A DNA stretch of 64,000 nt from Shouchella patagoniensis (GTDB lineage: Bacteria > Bacillota > Bacilli > Bacillales > Bacillaceae_D). The stretch spans positions 2,354,565-2,418,564 of the forward strand of contig NZ_KV917377.1 in assembly GCF_002019705.1 (NCBI RefSeq), written 5' to 3'. A model generated the notes under the pieces. It had not been told where the DNA came from. It made no database searches and saw nothing but the letters and a program-made list of their open reading frames with translations. A program made the position numbers and the translations under genes. This document shows positions 1 to 8,597 of the stretch, in pieces (within the stretch, counting starts at the first letter, position 1; each line of letters begins with the position of its first letter).

Positions 1-52
1 AAACTTCGAGGAAGAGAGGAACGTGCTCTTAGCTTTGTATTTTTTATGTCAC

Positions 53-730
53 TCAAGTCTTAAAACAGTTCCGTTCCCCTTCAACTAGTACCCTCATGAT
101 GTCGGTCACTTTATTGAAAACATACGTTGCTCCAGCACTAGTTAATTCAGCAGCTGACCCATACCCATATGTAACCCCAATTGAATCGATTCCACATGTT
201 TTAGCCCCAATTATATCGTGGGAACGATCACCAATCATAATGACTTCGTTCAAATCTGTATTGCCTAGTTTCGTTAATACGTCAAAAATAATTTCGTTCT
301 TATGACGTCTTGTCCCATCCATATTGCTCCCAACGATTAAATCAAACAACTGATCCATTTGAAAATAATCAAGGATTGCTTCTGCAAAAAGGGTTGGCTT
401 AGATGTTGCTACTGCAAGTGTCAAACCTGATGCTTTTAGATCTCCAAGCATTGGCACGATGCCTTCGTATAGTGTATTTTCGTACATACCAATTGTCTTA
501 TACCGTTCACGGTAGTAACCAAGTGCCACCTGAATTTGTTTATCCGTCATTTGAAAATACTGTTTAAATGAATCTTGCAAAGGTGGCCCTATAAACAAAT
601 CCAACTTCTGTTTTTCCAAAGTAGAGATTCCCATTTTTTGCAGCGCGTACGTCATTGATTGAATGATTCCTTCTTTTGGATCTGATAGGGTTCCATCTAA
701 ATCAAACAAAACGACTCGATACTTCTTCAT
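53..730 (-). CDS. HAD-family phosphatase (phosphoglycolate phosphatase-like)
   Basis: A 225-residue soluble hydrolase of the haloacid dehalogenase superfamily. The N-terminus carries motif I (VVLFDLDGTLSD), whose two aspartates are the nucleophile and the acid/base. Motif II lies in VATSKPT and motif III/IV in IMIGDRSHDIIGAK, and the helical cap between them is of the C1 type found in Gph/PpaX-like enzymes. The likely reaction is hydrolysis of a small phosphate ester such as 2-phosphoglycolate or a sugar phosphate; the substrate cannot be read from sequence. The start is placed at the ATG that gives MKKYRVV because a G-rich ribosome binding site (AGGGGGCGG) sits just before it; a longer frame six codons upstream has no such site. 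It is followed on the same strand by no gene in the window and is preceded by the iclR gene, so it could belong to the sugar-acid regulon, but that is inference. Confidence 0.85.
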   Translation of the reverse strand: MKKYRVVLFDLDGTLSDPKEGIIQSMTYALQKMGISTLEKQKLDLFIGPPLQDSFKQYFQMTDKQIQVALGYYRERYKTIGMYENTLYEGIVPMLGDLKASGLTLAVATSKPTLFAEAILDYFQMDQLFDLIVGSNMDGTRRHKNEIIFDVLTKLGNTDLNEVIMIGDRSHDIIGAKTCGIDSIGVTYGYGSAAELTSAGATYVFNKVTDIMRVLVEGERNCFKT

Positions 731-775
731 TTGCCGCCCCCTACTCATCAGTCTTACCTATTTTCTATACTCGCC

Positions 776-1537
776 TTATCCATTCCATCCAAATTCTCTT
801 GATATGCGCGCTGCTGTTTCTCTCACTTCTGAAATTAACCTCTCCTCTAAGAAATCATAAGAGATTCGATTCATCGGCCCGGAAACACTAAAACTACCTA
901 TCGTTTTTTGATTGAAATCGTAGATAGGGCATGCAATACACCTTACCCCTTCTGTGATTTCCTGATCATCTATCGCATAGGATTGGTCTTTAATACGCTT
1001 GATTTCTTCCGTTAATTTTTCAACTGAATCAATGGTATATGGCGTTAATTTTTTGAAATCAAATGTAGAAACAACGGTTTCATATTTCTCATGATCCATG
1101 CCTGCAAGCATCATTTTACCGACTGCAGTGCAGTACATCGGCGCTTTGCTTCCAACTCGTGAGTACATGGCAATTGGCTGCGTACTTTCAATCTTATCGA
1201 TATATAAAGCCATTCCATTGTCCTCGATACATAAATGAACGGTTTCATTGATTTCTTGTGAAAGCTGCAATAGATGAGGCCTTGAACTCGTAATCAGATC
1301 ATGATCATCAAGGAAATGGGTCGCTAAACTGATCACTTGGTATCCCATTCGATATCGTTCCGTCTCTTGATCCTGACGTACATAATTGAGGTTTGATAAC
1401 GTTGCTAACAATCGATGAACGGTTCCCTTAGACAGACTTGCTTCAGCCGCTAGTTCTGTCAGTTTTATTCCTTTTGGATGCTTGGAAAGAATCTCTAATA
1501 TCGTGAAGGCTCTCTCTAATGATTGCACATTTGACAT
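776..1537 (-). CDS. IclR-family transcriptional regulator
   Basis: A 253-residue regulator. The N-terminal winged helix-turn-helix spans about residues 5-70 (SLERAFTILEILSKHPKG, then LSKGTVHRLLATLSNL). The C-terminal IclR effector domain follows, with the conserved MYCTAVGKMMLAG segment and the IACPIYDFNQKTIGSFSVSG core. Such proteins bind a small acid or sugar-acid effector and usually control an adjacent catabolic operon. Here the divergent operon starts 200 bases away and encodes a TRAP transporter and three dehydrogenases, so that operon is the expected target. The start chosen (MSNVQS) has a good AAAGGTGG site nine bases upstream; a 15-residue longer frame lacks one. The closest named relatives are KdgR-like proteins, but the ligand is unknown. 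Confidence 0.9.
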   Translation of the reverse strand: MSNVQSLERAFTILEILSKHPKGIKLTELAAEASLSKGTVHRLLATLSNLNYVRQDQETERYRMGYQVISLATHFLDDHDLITSSRPHLLQLSQEINETVHLCIEDNGMALYIDKIESTQPIAMYSRVGSKAPMYCTAVGKMMLAGMDHEKYETVVSTFDFKKLTPYTIDSVEKLTEEIKRIKDQSYAIDDQEITEGVRCIACPIYDFNQKTIGSFSVSGPMNRISYDFLEERLISEVRETAARISREFGWNG

Positions 1538-1623
1538 GCAGCTCGTCCACCTTTTTATTGTACTATCTTTAGTCTCTATCATAGAGGAAGCGTGCTAGGT
1601 TTGTAAAACACGCTTTTTTAAAA

Positions 1624-1637
1624 AGAAAACGTTTGCA
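1624..1637 (+). promoter_or_regulatory. cre-like CcpA site
   Basis: AGAAAACGTTTGCA matches the Bacillus cre consensus TGWAARCGYTWNCW at 13 of 14 positions, only the first base differing. It overlaps the -35 element of the catabolic operon promoter, a position that would repress transcription in the presence of preferred sugars. Confidence 0.65.
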
Positions 1638-1662
1638 ATTTTAAAACAACGCCCTTTATAAT
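1633..1662 (+). promoter_or_regulatory. Sigma-A promoter of the dehydrogenase/TRAP operon
   Basis: TTGCAA (1633-1638) and TATAAT (1657-1662) are separated by 18 bases, upstream of the hydroxyacid dehydrogenase gene. The -10 is a perfect consensus. The cre-like site overlaps the -35, and an IclR-type palindrome lies just downstream. Confidence 0.65.
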
Positions 1663-1687
1663 AAACACATACATTAAATGAAACACA

Positions 1688-1704
1688 GTTCCATTATACG
1701 GAAC
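1688..1704 (+). promoter_or_regulatory. Probable IclR operator palindrome
   Basis: GTTCC and GGAAC flank a seven-base centre (GTTCCATTATACGGAAC). The site lies 25 bases downstream of the -10 and 36 bases before the first start codon. Many IclR-family operators have this GTTCC-N7-GGAAC form, so this is the likely binding site of the divergently encoded regulator. The assignment rests on pattern and position only. Confidence 0.55.
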
Positions 1705-1739
1705 CAACTACAACTTTTATAGAATGTGAGGAGAAAGAC

Positions 1740-2705
1740 ATGATTACCAAACATGTATGCATTACAGATTGCGATCACGACACAATTGATCAAGAAACAA
1801 CCATATTTAACAACAACGATCTTTCCTTTTCCTTGCACCAATGGACAACCGAAGACGAGATCATTAAAAACGGACAAAACGCAACGGTGCTCATTAACCA
1901 ATACGCCCCCATTACAAAAAGCGTATTTGAAGCATTGCCACAATTAAGACTAGTTGTTCGGTACGGCGTTGGTGTGAATAACGTCGATTTGCAAGCAGCA
2001 ACCGAGCACAACGTCCAAGTATGCAATGTACCGGATTATGGTACACAGGAAGTCGCAGACCATGCTCTGGCTTTTATGCTCTCGTTCACCCGTGGAATCC
2101 ACAAGATGACAAATGAAGTGAAACAAGGAAGTTGGAACTATCAAACGGCTGTACCTTTATATCGCCACCGCAAGCAGACAATCGGTGTTATCGGCCTTGG
2201 ACGTATTGGAACCGCTTTCGCACAAAAAGCGCATGCCCTTGGATGCCGTATCATCGGTTTTGATGCTCACTCATCAACTGCTCAAACAGTCGAATCCTAT
2301 ATTGAACAAGTTGATTTTCAGACGTTAGTAAAAGAAGCCGATGTTGTATCAATTCATTGCCCCCTTGAAAAAGCGCACCATCTTATTGGTAAAGACGAAT
2401 TGGGATTAATGAAAAAATCGGCTTATTTAATCAATGTTTCAAGGGGTGGCATTATTGATGAAGAGGCACTTGATTGGGCTCTTTTCAACAACGAAATCGC
2501 CGGCGCTGCAGTAGATGTATTGGAAACCGAACCAGCCACACAAAGCAATCCACTCTTTACCCATTCGTCCTTTTTATGTACGCCACATATGGCATGGTAT
2601 TCAGAAGAAGCAGCAATCGAACTCAAAGAGAAAGTAGCGTTCGAGGCAGTCCGTTTTTTAAAGGGTGAAGCGGTCCATTATCCCGTAAATCGATTAGAGC
2701 AATGA
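1740..2705 (+). CDS. D-isomer 2-hydroxyacid dehydrogenase family protein
   Basis: A 321-residue cytosolic NAD(P)-dependent oxidoreductase of the SerA/C-terminal-binding-protein group. It has the family's split architecture: the substrate domain with LVVRYGVGVNNVDL, then the Rossmann domain with the nucleotide motif VIGLGRIG. After these come the catalytic arginine region NVSRGGIIDE, the glutamate in LETEP, and the histidine in CTPHMAWYS. The enzyme would interconvert a 2-hydroxy and a 2-oxo acid. It is the first gene of the operon, followed by a TRAP transporter after a 13-base gap, which suggests its substrate is the imported acid or a product of it. The start has a GAGGAG ribosome binding site. 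A role in phosphoglycerate oxidation is less likely because of the catabolic context. Confidence 0.88.
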   Translation: MITKHVCITDCDHDTIDQETTIFNNNDLSFSLHQWTTEDEIIKNGQNATVLINQYAPITKSVFEALPQLRLVVRYGVGVNNVDLQAATEHNVQVCNVPDYGTQEVADHALAFMLSFTRGIHKMTNEVKQGSWNYQTAVPLYRHRKQTIGVIGLGRIGTAFAQKAHALGCRIIGFDAHSSTAQTVESYIEQVDFQTLVKEADVVSIHCPLEKAHHLIGKDELGLMKKSAYLINVSRGGIIDEEALDWALFNNEIAGAAVDVLETEPATQSNPLFTHSSFLCTPHMAWYSEEAAIELKEKVAFEAVRFLKGEAVHYPVNRLEQ

Positions 2706-2718
2706 AAGGAGTAACACA

Positions 2719-3738
2719 ATGAGGAGATTAACTGGATTTAGTGTCGCTTTCCTTGCGTTTGTCCTTGCAGGATGCAATTCAGAAGGGAGTTCCGTAGGGT
2801 CAGTCGCACCTCCTGACACGGATGCGACAATCATCCGTGTCTCATTTAACCAGCCTGAACATAACCCCCAATTTATTGCCCTTGAACAAATGGGGGAGCG
2901 TTTAAAAGAGAGGACTGACGGTGAGTATGAGGTGCTCATTTACCCAAATGAACTTCTAGGTGCCCAAAGAGAATCGATTGAACTTGTACAAACGGGGGCC
3001 ATCGATATGGCGGTCATTGTAGGTAGTTTAATGGAAAATTTTGTTGATGAATTTGCTGTTTTTAATTTGCCTTACGTTTTTCACTCTAAAGAGCATCAAA
3101 TGAACGTCCTCAACGACGAGCAAATCGTTTCTGACTTGTATCAATCGCTAGAAGATGACGGCATTTCGGTCTTGGGCGCTTTTCATGGCGGTGTTCGAAA
3201 TGTCTATAACACGCGTCACCCGATTGAAACTCCTGCTGATTTAAGTGGGTTAAAAATACGCATTATTGAAAGCGATACCAACATTCAAATGATGAGACAA
3301 ATGGGTGGCACAGGTACACCGATGGGGCAAGGTGAAGTATACACCGCGATCCAATCTGGTGTTCTTGACGGTGGAGAGAACAATGAATTAATTTATTCAA
3401 GTTTAAATCATGTAGAAATTGCGCCTTATTATTCTTATACACAACATTTAATGGTTCCTGACTACATCATTAGCAGCACTCAATTATTGGATGGAATGAC
3501 GGAAGAACATAAAGAGATCTTTATGGAAGAAATACAATTTGCGATTGATGAACAAGTTGCTCTCTTTGACGAAGAAGTGGAGCAGTCCATCGCTGCTGCA
3601 ACTGAGGCGGGGGCCACATTTAATGATGTGGATATGGAAGCGTTCCAACAAGCGGTTCAACCTGTCATTGATAGCCGTTTACAAACACAAGAAGCCCGCG
3701 AGCTCTATGAAAGAGTACAACATGAAGCAAATCAATAG
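2719..3738 (+). CDS. dctP: TRAP transporter solute-binding lipoprotein, DctP family
   Basis: A 339-residue extracytoplasmic solute receptor. The signal peptide ends in a lipobox (VLAGC), so the mature protein is anchored to the outer face of the membrane. The DctP fold is recognisable from the opening beta strand (IIRVSFNQPEHNPQ), from LSGLKIRIIES, which carries the arginine that usually binds a substrate carboxylate, and from GEVYTAIQSGVLDGGENN. It delivers an organic or sugar acid to the DctQM membrane proteins encoded next. A strong AAAGGAG site precedes the ATG. The exact ligand is not predictable, but the neighbouring dehydrogenases point to a sugar acid such as a hexuronate or aldonate. 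Confidence 0.92.
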   Translation: MRRLTGFSVAFLAFVLAGCNSEGSSVGSVAPPDTDATIIRVSFNQPEHNPQFIALEQMGERLKERTDGEYEVLIYPNELLGAQRESIELVQTGAIDMAVIVGSLMENFVDEFAVFNLPYVFHSKEHQMNVLNDEQIVSDLYQSLEDDGISVLGAFHGGVRNVYNTRHPIETPADLSGLKIRIIESDTNIQMMRQMGGTGTPMGQGEVYTAIQSGVLDGGENNELIYSSLNHVEIAPYYSYTQHLMVPDYIISSTQLLDGMTEEHKEIFMEEIQFAIDEQVALFDEEVEQSIAAATEAGATFNDVDMEAFQQAVQPVIDSRLQTQEARELYERVQHEANQ

Positions 3739-3753
3739 TCTGGAGGTAGGACA

Positions 3754-4233
3754 TTGGATAAAACAAAATCAAGCTTAGATTCTTTCTTACGCACCTTATG
3801 TATCATTCTTTTTGCCTTTCTCGTTTTGCTTGTTACATGGCAAGTGATTACGCGATTCGTATTTAATGCGCCTAGTTCCTTTTCTGAAGAACTTGCAAAG
3901 TACATATTTGTCTGGCTTGCATTATTTGGTGGCGCTTTTGTGTTTGGAGAAAAAGGACATATGGCCATTGAATTTATTAAAGACAAGTTCTCAGAGAAGA
4001 TTCGGTATGCGACCGAATGGTTTATTGAAGTCATCACCATCGTGTTTGCGACTCTTGTGATGATCGTCGGCGGCATTCAGCTCGTCATGATGACATGGTC
4101 CCAAACGTCAGCATCTCTAGGAGTACCTGTTGGTCTTCTCTATTTTGCTGTTCCATTAAGTGGTTTATTTATTGTACTTTATTGTGTGCACCATCTGTAT
4201 CAATTAACAAAAAACAACCCCCAACATCGTTAA
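3754..4233 (+). CDS. dctQ: TRAP transporter small permease, DctQ family
   Basis: A 159-residue integral membrane protein with four predicted transmembrane segments, the usual number for DctQ subunits. The family pattern of tryptophan and glutamate between helices 1 and 2 is present (FSEELAKYIFVWLALFGGAF). It pairs with the large permease encoded next. Translation starts at TTG, 10 bases after a GGAGGT site; no ATG fits the frame. It lies 15 bases after dctP and ends 11 bases before the dctM start, so the three subunits are co-transcribed. Confidence 0.88.
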   Translation: MDKTKSSLDSFLRTLCIILFAFLVLLVTWQVITRFVFNAPSSFSEELAKYIFVWLALFGGAFVFGEKGHMAIEFIKDKFSEKIRYATEWFIEVITIVFATLVMIVGGIQLVMMTWSQTSASLGVPVGLLYFAVPLSGLFIVLYCVHHLYQLTKNNPQHR

Positions 4234-4244
4234 GGAGGACAAAC

Positions 4245-5552
4245 ATGGATTTAGCACTTCAAGCTGCACTTCTGCTGTTTTTTATCATTGGCATCCTACT
4301 TGTTGTCGGTGTCCCCATTAGCATCAGCGTCGGGATCGGATCAATGGTTGCGATGTTTAGCATCGTCGGTTTTAATAACGGACTCGTTTCATCCGCCCAA
4401 CGACTCTTTACCGGGATGAATTCCTTTACGCTTCTCGCTATTCCTTTCTTTGTTCTTGCTGGCGTCATTATGAACAATGGCGGCATTGCGCACCGTTTAA
4501 TTAACTTGGCAAAAGTGTTAAGCGGAAGATTGCCAGGCTCGCTCGCTCATACAAATGTTGTTGCAAACATGCTGTTTGGCTCAATTAGTGGGTCGGCGGT
4601 CGCATCCGCAGCGGCTGTGGGCCAAACGATGTCTCCCTTGCAAAAAAAGGAAGGGTATAAACAAGAGTTTAGCGCTGCCGTTAATATTGGCTCTGCACCT
4701 GCCGGAATGATTATTCCACCAAGTAATACACTGATTGTCTATTCATTAGCAAGTGGTGGCACGTCCATCGCTGCTCTATTTATTGCTGGCTACTTGCCAG
4801 GGATTTTATGGGGGCTTGCTTGTATGGCTGTTATCTTTTTTATGGCAAAGCGCCAAAAGATGCCAACATCAGAGCGCGTTAGTATGAAGCAAGCGTTTCA
4901 AACCTTCTTGCAAGCGATTCCAAGTTTATTATTAATCGTTGTCGTAATAGGCGGGATTGTTGGCGGCGTTTTTACAGCCACGGAAGGATCTGCGATCGCT
5001 GTGCTGTATTCATTGATTCTCTCCTTTATCTATCGATCGATCAAGATTGCGGATATGCCTGATATTTTCCTTGCCGCAACACGAACGACTGTTATCGTCA
5101 TTTTCTTAATTGGTGTATCGATGATTATGTCATGGGTTATGGCATTTACAAACATACCGGCATTACTCGCCAATTCGTTATTTGGATTCACAGACAATAT
5201 TATTATCATTCTCTTACTTATGAATCTCGTTTTGCTTCTTATTGGAACATTTCTTGATCCAACACCAGCGATTCTCATCTTCACACCTATTTTTTGGCCC
5301 ATTGCCCAAAGCTACGGCGTTGATCCCGTTCATTTCGGTATTATGATTGTCATTAATTTAAGCATCGGAACCATTACGCCACCAATGGGACCCGTCCTCT
5401 TTGTTGGAACGAAAGTCGCAGGTCTTCGGCTAGAATCAGTTTTAAAACCGTTAATGCCGTTTTTCTTTGTAACTGTTGTTGTGTTATTACTCGTTACGTT
5501 TATTCCAGAAATTACATTAATTGTCCCAGAGTTACTTGGGTTATTTGATTAA
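4245..5552 (+). CDS. dctM: TRAP transporter large permease, DctM family
   Basis: A 435-residue polytopic membrane protein, the ion-coupled permease of the TRAP system. Around twelve hydrophobic segments are visible, with the family's conserved stretches LLAIPFFVLAGVIMNNGG, GSISGSAVASAAAVG and GSAPAGMIIPPSN near the N-terminal half and IGTITPPMGPVLF near the C-terminus. Sodium usually drives such systems. The start is the ATG that follows AAGGAGG; a frame open 50 codons further upstream reads through dctQ and has no initiation signal. It is followed by two dehydrogenase genes. Confidence 0.92.
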   Translation: MDLALQAALLLFFIIGILLVVGVPISISVGIGSMVAMFSIVGFNNGLVSSAQRLFTGMNSFTLLAIPFFVLAGVIMNNGGIAHRLINLAKVLSGRLPGSLAHTNVVANMLFGSISGSAVASAAAVGQTMSPLQKKEGYKQEFSAAVNIGSAPAGMIIPPSNTLIVYSLASGGTSIAALFIAGYLPGILWGLACMAVIFFMAKRQKMPTSERVSMKQAFQTFLQAIPSLLLIVVVIGGIVGGVFTATEGSAIAVLYSLILSFIYRSIKIADMPDIFLAATRTTVIVIFLIGVSMIMSWVMAFTNIPALLANSLFGFTDNIIIILLLMNLVLLLIGTFLDPTPAILIFTPIFWPIAQSYGVDPVHFGIMIVINLSIGTITPPMGPVLFVGTKVAGLRLESVLKPLMPFFFVTVVVLLLVTFIPEITLIVPELLGLFD

Positions 5553-5575
5553 GAAAAAATTAGGAGTGGTATTTT

Positions 5576-6586
5576 ATGAAAGCGATTATCTATACAGGTC
5601 CTAACCAGGTAGAGACAAGAGAAAAAGAGATCCTACCTTCTTCAAATCCTGTTCGCATCCGCGTTTCACATGTTGGCATTTGCGGCACAGATTTAAACAT
5701 TTTTGCAGGCACACACCCCCGTGCGACAGCGCCCCTTGTCATGGGGCACGAACTATCAGGAACAATCGAGAGTGGACACCCTCACTTGCCAAAAGGAACC
5801 GCGATCACCGTGAATCCGTTGCTTTCCTGTGGCCAATGTACGTCTTGCCAATCAGGCTTTCCTCATGTTTGTGAAACCTTGAAACTAATTGGAATTGATT
5901 CTGATGGGGGCATGGCGGAATTTGTTGATGTTCCAGTTTCAAATGTGATTCAACTTCCATCGAAACTGCCTCTTCAAGATGGGGCACTAGCTGAACCCGT
6001 GGCGGTTTCGGTTCACGCCGTGAGACAAAGCAATTATAAGCCAGGAGATCAAGCGGTTGTGTTTGGTGCTGGAACAATCGGTCTGTGCACGGCACTCACC
6101 CTTAGAGCTTTTGGGGCAACCAATCCAATTATTGTTGAAACAAATACAGATCGCTTACGCAAAGCCGAGGAACTTGGCTTTCAAACGATCCATCCGCAGA
6201 CGGTTAACCCAACATCTGCCATTAAAGAACTAACGGGTGAGACTGGTTGTGACATCGTCTTTGACTGCGCCGGACACCCTGCCGTTTTGACCGAGTTAAC
6301 CGAGTGCATAAAAGCCAGAGGGACGATTGTTATTGTCGCAGCATACAAAAAGCCGGCCGAGGTAAATTTGCTGCAAGGCATGTTTAAAGAGTTAACGATG
6401 CAATTCGTGCGCGTTTATACGGATAAAGACTTTGAGATCGCGCTGTCGCTTTTAGCTCAAAAAATCTATTCACCTATCATTACGCATATTCTCTCTCCAG
6501 ACAAAGCAATGGACGGATTCTCACTCTTAACAAGACCTACCGACGCAATTAAAGTACTATTTGAGTTTGGCAAAGGAGCAAGATAG
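5576..6586 (+). CDS. Zinc-dependent alcohol/sorbitol/threonine dehydrogenase family protein
   Basis: A 336-residue medium-chain dehydrogenase. The catalytic zinc ligands are present as ICGTDLN near residue 37 and GHELSG near residue 60. The structural zinc cluster is present as CGQCTSCQSGFPHVC, and the Rossmann motif is GAGTIG. It would oxidise a secondary hydroxyl of a polyol, sugar acid or amino acid with NAD(P). It is the fourth step of the IclR-linked operon, 23 bases after dctM and two bases before the next gene. The closest named families are L-threonine 3-dehydrogenase and galactitol/gluconate-type dehydrogenases; the context favours a sugar acid. Confidence 0.88.
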   Translation: MKAIIYTGPNQVETREKEILPSSNPVRIRVSHVGICGTDLNIFAGTHPRATAPLVMGHELSGTIESGHPHLPKGTAITVNPLLSCGQCTSCQSGFPHVCETLKLIGIDSDGGMAEFVDVPVSNVIQLPSKLPLQDGALAEPVAVSVHAVRQSNYKPGDQAVVFGAGTIGLCTALTLRAFGATNPIIVETNTDRLRKAEELGFQTIHPQTVNPTSAIKELTGETGCDIVFDCAGHPAVLTELTECIKARGTIVIVAAYKKPAEVNLLQGMFKELTMQFVRVYTDKDFEIALSLLAQKIYSPIITHILSPDKAMDGFSLLTRPTDAIKVLFEFGKGAR

Positions 6587-6588
6587 GC

Positions 6589-7344
6589 ATGCATTCATTA
6601 TTTGACTTAAAAGGAAAAGTAGCAGTCGTCACTGGCGGAAGCCGAGGGCTTGGAAAAGAAATTGCACGAGGGCTTGCAAGTGCGGGCGCAGACGTAGTCA
6701 CCCTTTCTCGTTCGGAACAGTTGGATGTTGAACATGAATTAAAACAATACGGGGTACGTGCACGATCGCTTGCTTTTGATTTAACAAACTTTGATCACTA
6801 TGATTCTCTGCTTGATCAAATCGAAAGCGAGTTAGGTCCAATTGATATTTGGGTAAATAATGCTGGCGTTCAAGCACGTTATCCCGCAGTTGACTTCCCA
6901 AAGAGCGAGTGGGATTTTGTGATGGATGTCAATGCCAACGCAGTCTTTTATTTATGTCAAAAAGTCGGTAAACGGATGATCGAGGCAGGTGGCGGAAAGA
7001 TCATCAATATGGCTTCCCTGCTCTCGTTTCAAGGTGGCTACACCGTTCCAGCTTATGCCGCAAGTAAAGGAGCCGTCATGCAGTTTACAAAATCTCTTGC
7101 AAATGAATGGGCCGAACACCATGTCAATATTAACTGCATCGCACCAGGTTATATGGCAACGGATATGAACGAAGCCTTACTAAATGACCAAACCAGAAGC
7201 AAACAAATTCTTGAGCGCATCCCCGCAAAACGATGGGGAACACCTTCTGATATTCAAGGAGCAGCGATCTTTTTAGCTTCCCCAGCCTCCAATTATGTAA
7301 ATGGATTCACGCTAGCGGTCGATGGTGGTTGGCTAGGAAGATAG
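6589..7344 (+). CDS. Short-chain dehydrogenase, KduD/gluconate 5-dehydrogenase-like
   Basis: A 251-residue SDR. The cofactor motif VTGGSRGLGKEIA lies near residue 15, the NNAG motif near residue 86, and the catalytic tetrad serine sits in MASLLSF with YAASKGA (Tyr and Lys). Length and the segment LFDLKGKVAVVTGG match 2-dehydro-3-deoxygluconate 5-dehydrogenase (KduD) and gluconate 5-dehydrogenase (IdnO/GnO). It probably reduces or oxidises C5 of a keto-sugar acid. It is the last gene of the operon; a rho-independent terminator follows within 20 bases. The ribosome binding site AAAGGAG overlaps the end of the preceding gene. Confidence 0.87.
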   Translation: MHSLFDLKGKVAVVTGGSRGLGKEIARGLASAGADVVTLSRSEQLDVEHELKQYGVRARSLAFDLTNFDHYDSLLDQIESELGPIDIWVNNAGVQARYPAVDFPKSEWDFVMDVNANAVFYLCQKVGKRMIEAGGGKIINMASLLSFQGGYTVPAYAASKGAVMQFTKSLANEWAEHHVNINCIAPGYMATDMNEALLNDQTRSKQILERIPAKRWGTPSDIQGAAIFLASPASNYVNGFTLAVDGGWLGR

Positions 7345-7361
7345 CACCCCTTCCTCATGGA

Positions 7362-7389
7362 AAGATGGCTTAACAGCCATCTTTTTTTA
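7362..7389 (+). terminator. Rho-independent terminator of the IclR-linked operon
   Basis: A nine-base stem (AAGATGGCT / AGCCATCTT) with a four-base loop is followed directly by a run of seven T, 18 bases after the SDR stop codon. Confidence 0.85.
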
Positions 7390-7653
7390 ATTTCTCCATT
7401 CCACACCTTATCACCACTCGCTATACGTGCTTCCAGTCCTCCTGCTCCATGATTGTTTGGTGTTTCTTCACCCGTGTGATTGATTAGAAAAGAGGAAGAA
7501 AGACTTTATATTCCTACTGAGATTCAAGCAGATCAACCATTTTATGAATAATAAAACGAAGTAGACTGAATTCTTGAGCGCTAAGACGAACCATGAGAGA
7601 CTATATTTATTCTAATCATTGGTCACTATACGAATATGAAGGTGGTTACAATC
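7390..7653. other. Intergenic region with a possible gene remnant
   Basis: No complete gene is seen. A short open stretch on the plus strand (about 7480-7550) translates to a plausible protein end (KEEERLYIPTEIQADQPFYE) preceded immediately by an in-frame stop. It could be the tail of a lost gene. The remainder supplies the upstream region of the next gene, whose promoter I cannot fix. Confidence 0.3.
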
Positions 7654-8301
7654 ATGCTATTAAAATATGTGATATGCGAAGTTGCACCTCATAAACAAGA
7701 GGCATTCTCTTCCCAACAATCTAGTTGGAACGACTTATCTCAAGTGAGTGGTTTCTTGGGCCAAGCAGGTGGATGGGATAACACGCATGTGAAAAAGGCG
7801 CACATCATCTCGTTATGGGAAAACGAAGACCATTACCAATCATTTATGGAGAATCATCATGATGCAATCTACGCTCACTCAAATCAAGCTGAATCCATTT
7901 CTACCATAGCTGTAGAATTGTTTAAAATTTCCGTCCCCATTCATGGTCTCTCAGATGAATTAACTGCTTTCTTGCATAAAAGCTCTTTCATCCGTGTTGC
8001 TCAATCATTCATAAAACCATTTAAGCAAGCATTGTTTACCGAAAAACAAAAGCATCTATGGAATCCACGCATGGCTTCAACAAAGGCAATGATCAGCGGG
8101 GTGTTCGGCGAGTCTTGTCGAACGAACCGCCTCTTTATTACCGTAACTGGCTGGACCAGTGAAAACGAACATGACAGCTATCAGCTGAACCTATTACCAT
8201 CATTAAAGGCTCAAGCAAAGACCCGAGACGATATTGAATCAATTGAACGTGCTGCGTTTCTACCGGTTGACGACTGGACTGTTACGCCTACGTTTTTATA
8301 A
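7654..8301 (+). CDS. YdbC-like protein with antibiotic-monooxygenase-type (DUF4937) N-terminal domain
   Basis: A 215-residue cytosolic protein. The N-terminal 90 residues look like a small ferredoxin-like ABM/DUF4937 domain (MLLKYVICEVAPHKQEAFSS, then SGFLGQAGGW and SLWENEDHYQSFMENHHDAI). The C-terminal half resembles a second copy of such a fold (FITVTGWTSENEHDSY). Bacillus YdbC proteins share this arrangement and are of unknown function. The start is the ATG after GAAGGTGGT; an upstream in-frame ATG six codons earlier lacks a good site. It stands alone. Confidence 0.7.
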   Translation: MLLKYVICEVAPHKQEAFSSQQSSWNDLSQVSGFLGQAGGWDNTHVKKAHIISLWENEDHYQSFMENHHDAIYAHSNQAESISTIAVELFKISVPIHGLSDELTAFLHKSSFIRVAQSFIKPFKQALFTEKQKHLWNPRMASTKAMISGVFGESCRTNRLFITVTGWTSENEHDSYQLNLLPSLKAQAKTRDDIESIERAAFLPVDDWTVTPTFL

Positions 8302-8326
8302 TAACCACTCGTTTTCAGAATAGGAA

Positions 8327-8351
8327 AAGCCTACATTTTGAGTGTAGGCTT
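8327..8351 (+). terminator. Hairpin downstream of the YdbC-like gene
   Basis: A nine-base perfect stem (AAGCCTACA / TGTAGGCTT) with a seven-base loop starts 25 bases after the stop codon. It has no clear T run on the plus strand, so terminator activity is uncertain. Confidence 0.45.
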
Positions 8352-8434
8352 GAGGTTGTCTGAACAGGACTCTTGTCAGACTTGGAGTGGGCGACAGATG
8401 CGCATAATGTCACTCTTTCTATTGATGTTCTATT

Positions 8435-8597
8435 AATCTCCGCTTGTGTCTCGCGAATCTCCGACTTGTGCATTGAATTTCCGCTTTCCCAATTCAATCT
8501 CCGCTTTTTCTTCGCTAATCTCCACATCCGGCTCGCGAATCTCCGACTTGCGCATTGAATTTCGCTTTCTCAATTTAATCTCCGCGTTTCCAAGATA
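8435..8597. repeat. Phased short-repeat array A (8 units of 19-21 bp)
   Basis: Eight imperfect units, each opening with AATCTCC or a one-base variant, start at 8435, 8456, 8476, 8496, 8517, 8538, 8558 and 8577. The spacings are 21, 20, 20, 21, 21, 20 and 19. Units at 8456 and 8538 are near-identical (AATCTCCGACTTGTGCATTG versus the same with GCG), which shows an 82-bp higher-order period made of four units. The spacing is not a multiple of three, so the overlapping open frames are not a heptad-repeat protein. The same unit type occurs at 15418 and 36991. Confidence 0.85.

Noticed and set aside
1588-1621. Terminator between iclR and the hydroxyacid dehydrogenase operon
   Set aside because: AAGCGTG and CACGCTT pair with a long loop, but no gene on either strand should end there; it is more likely part of the divergent promoter region.
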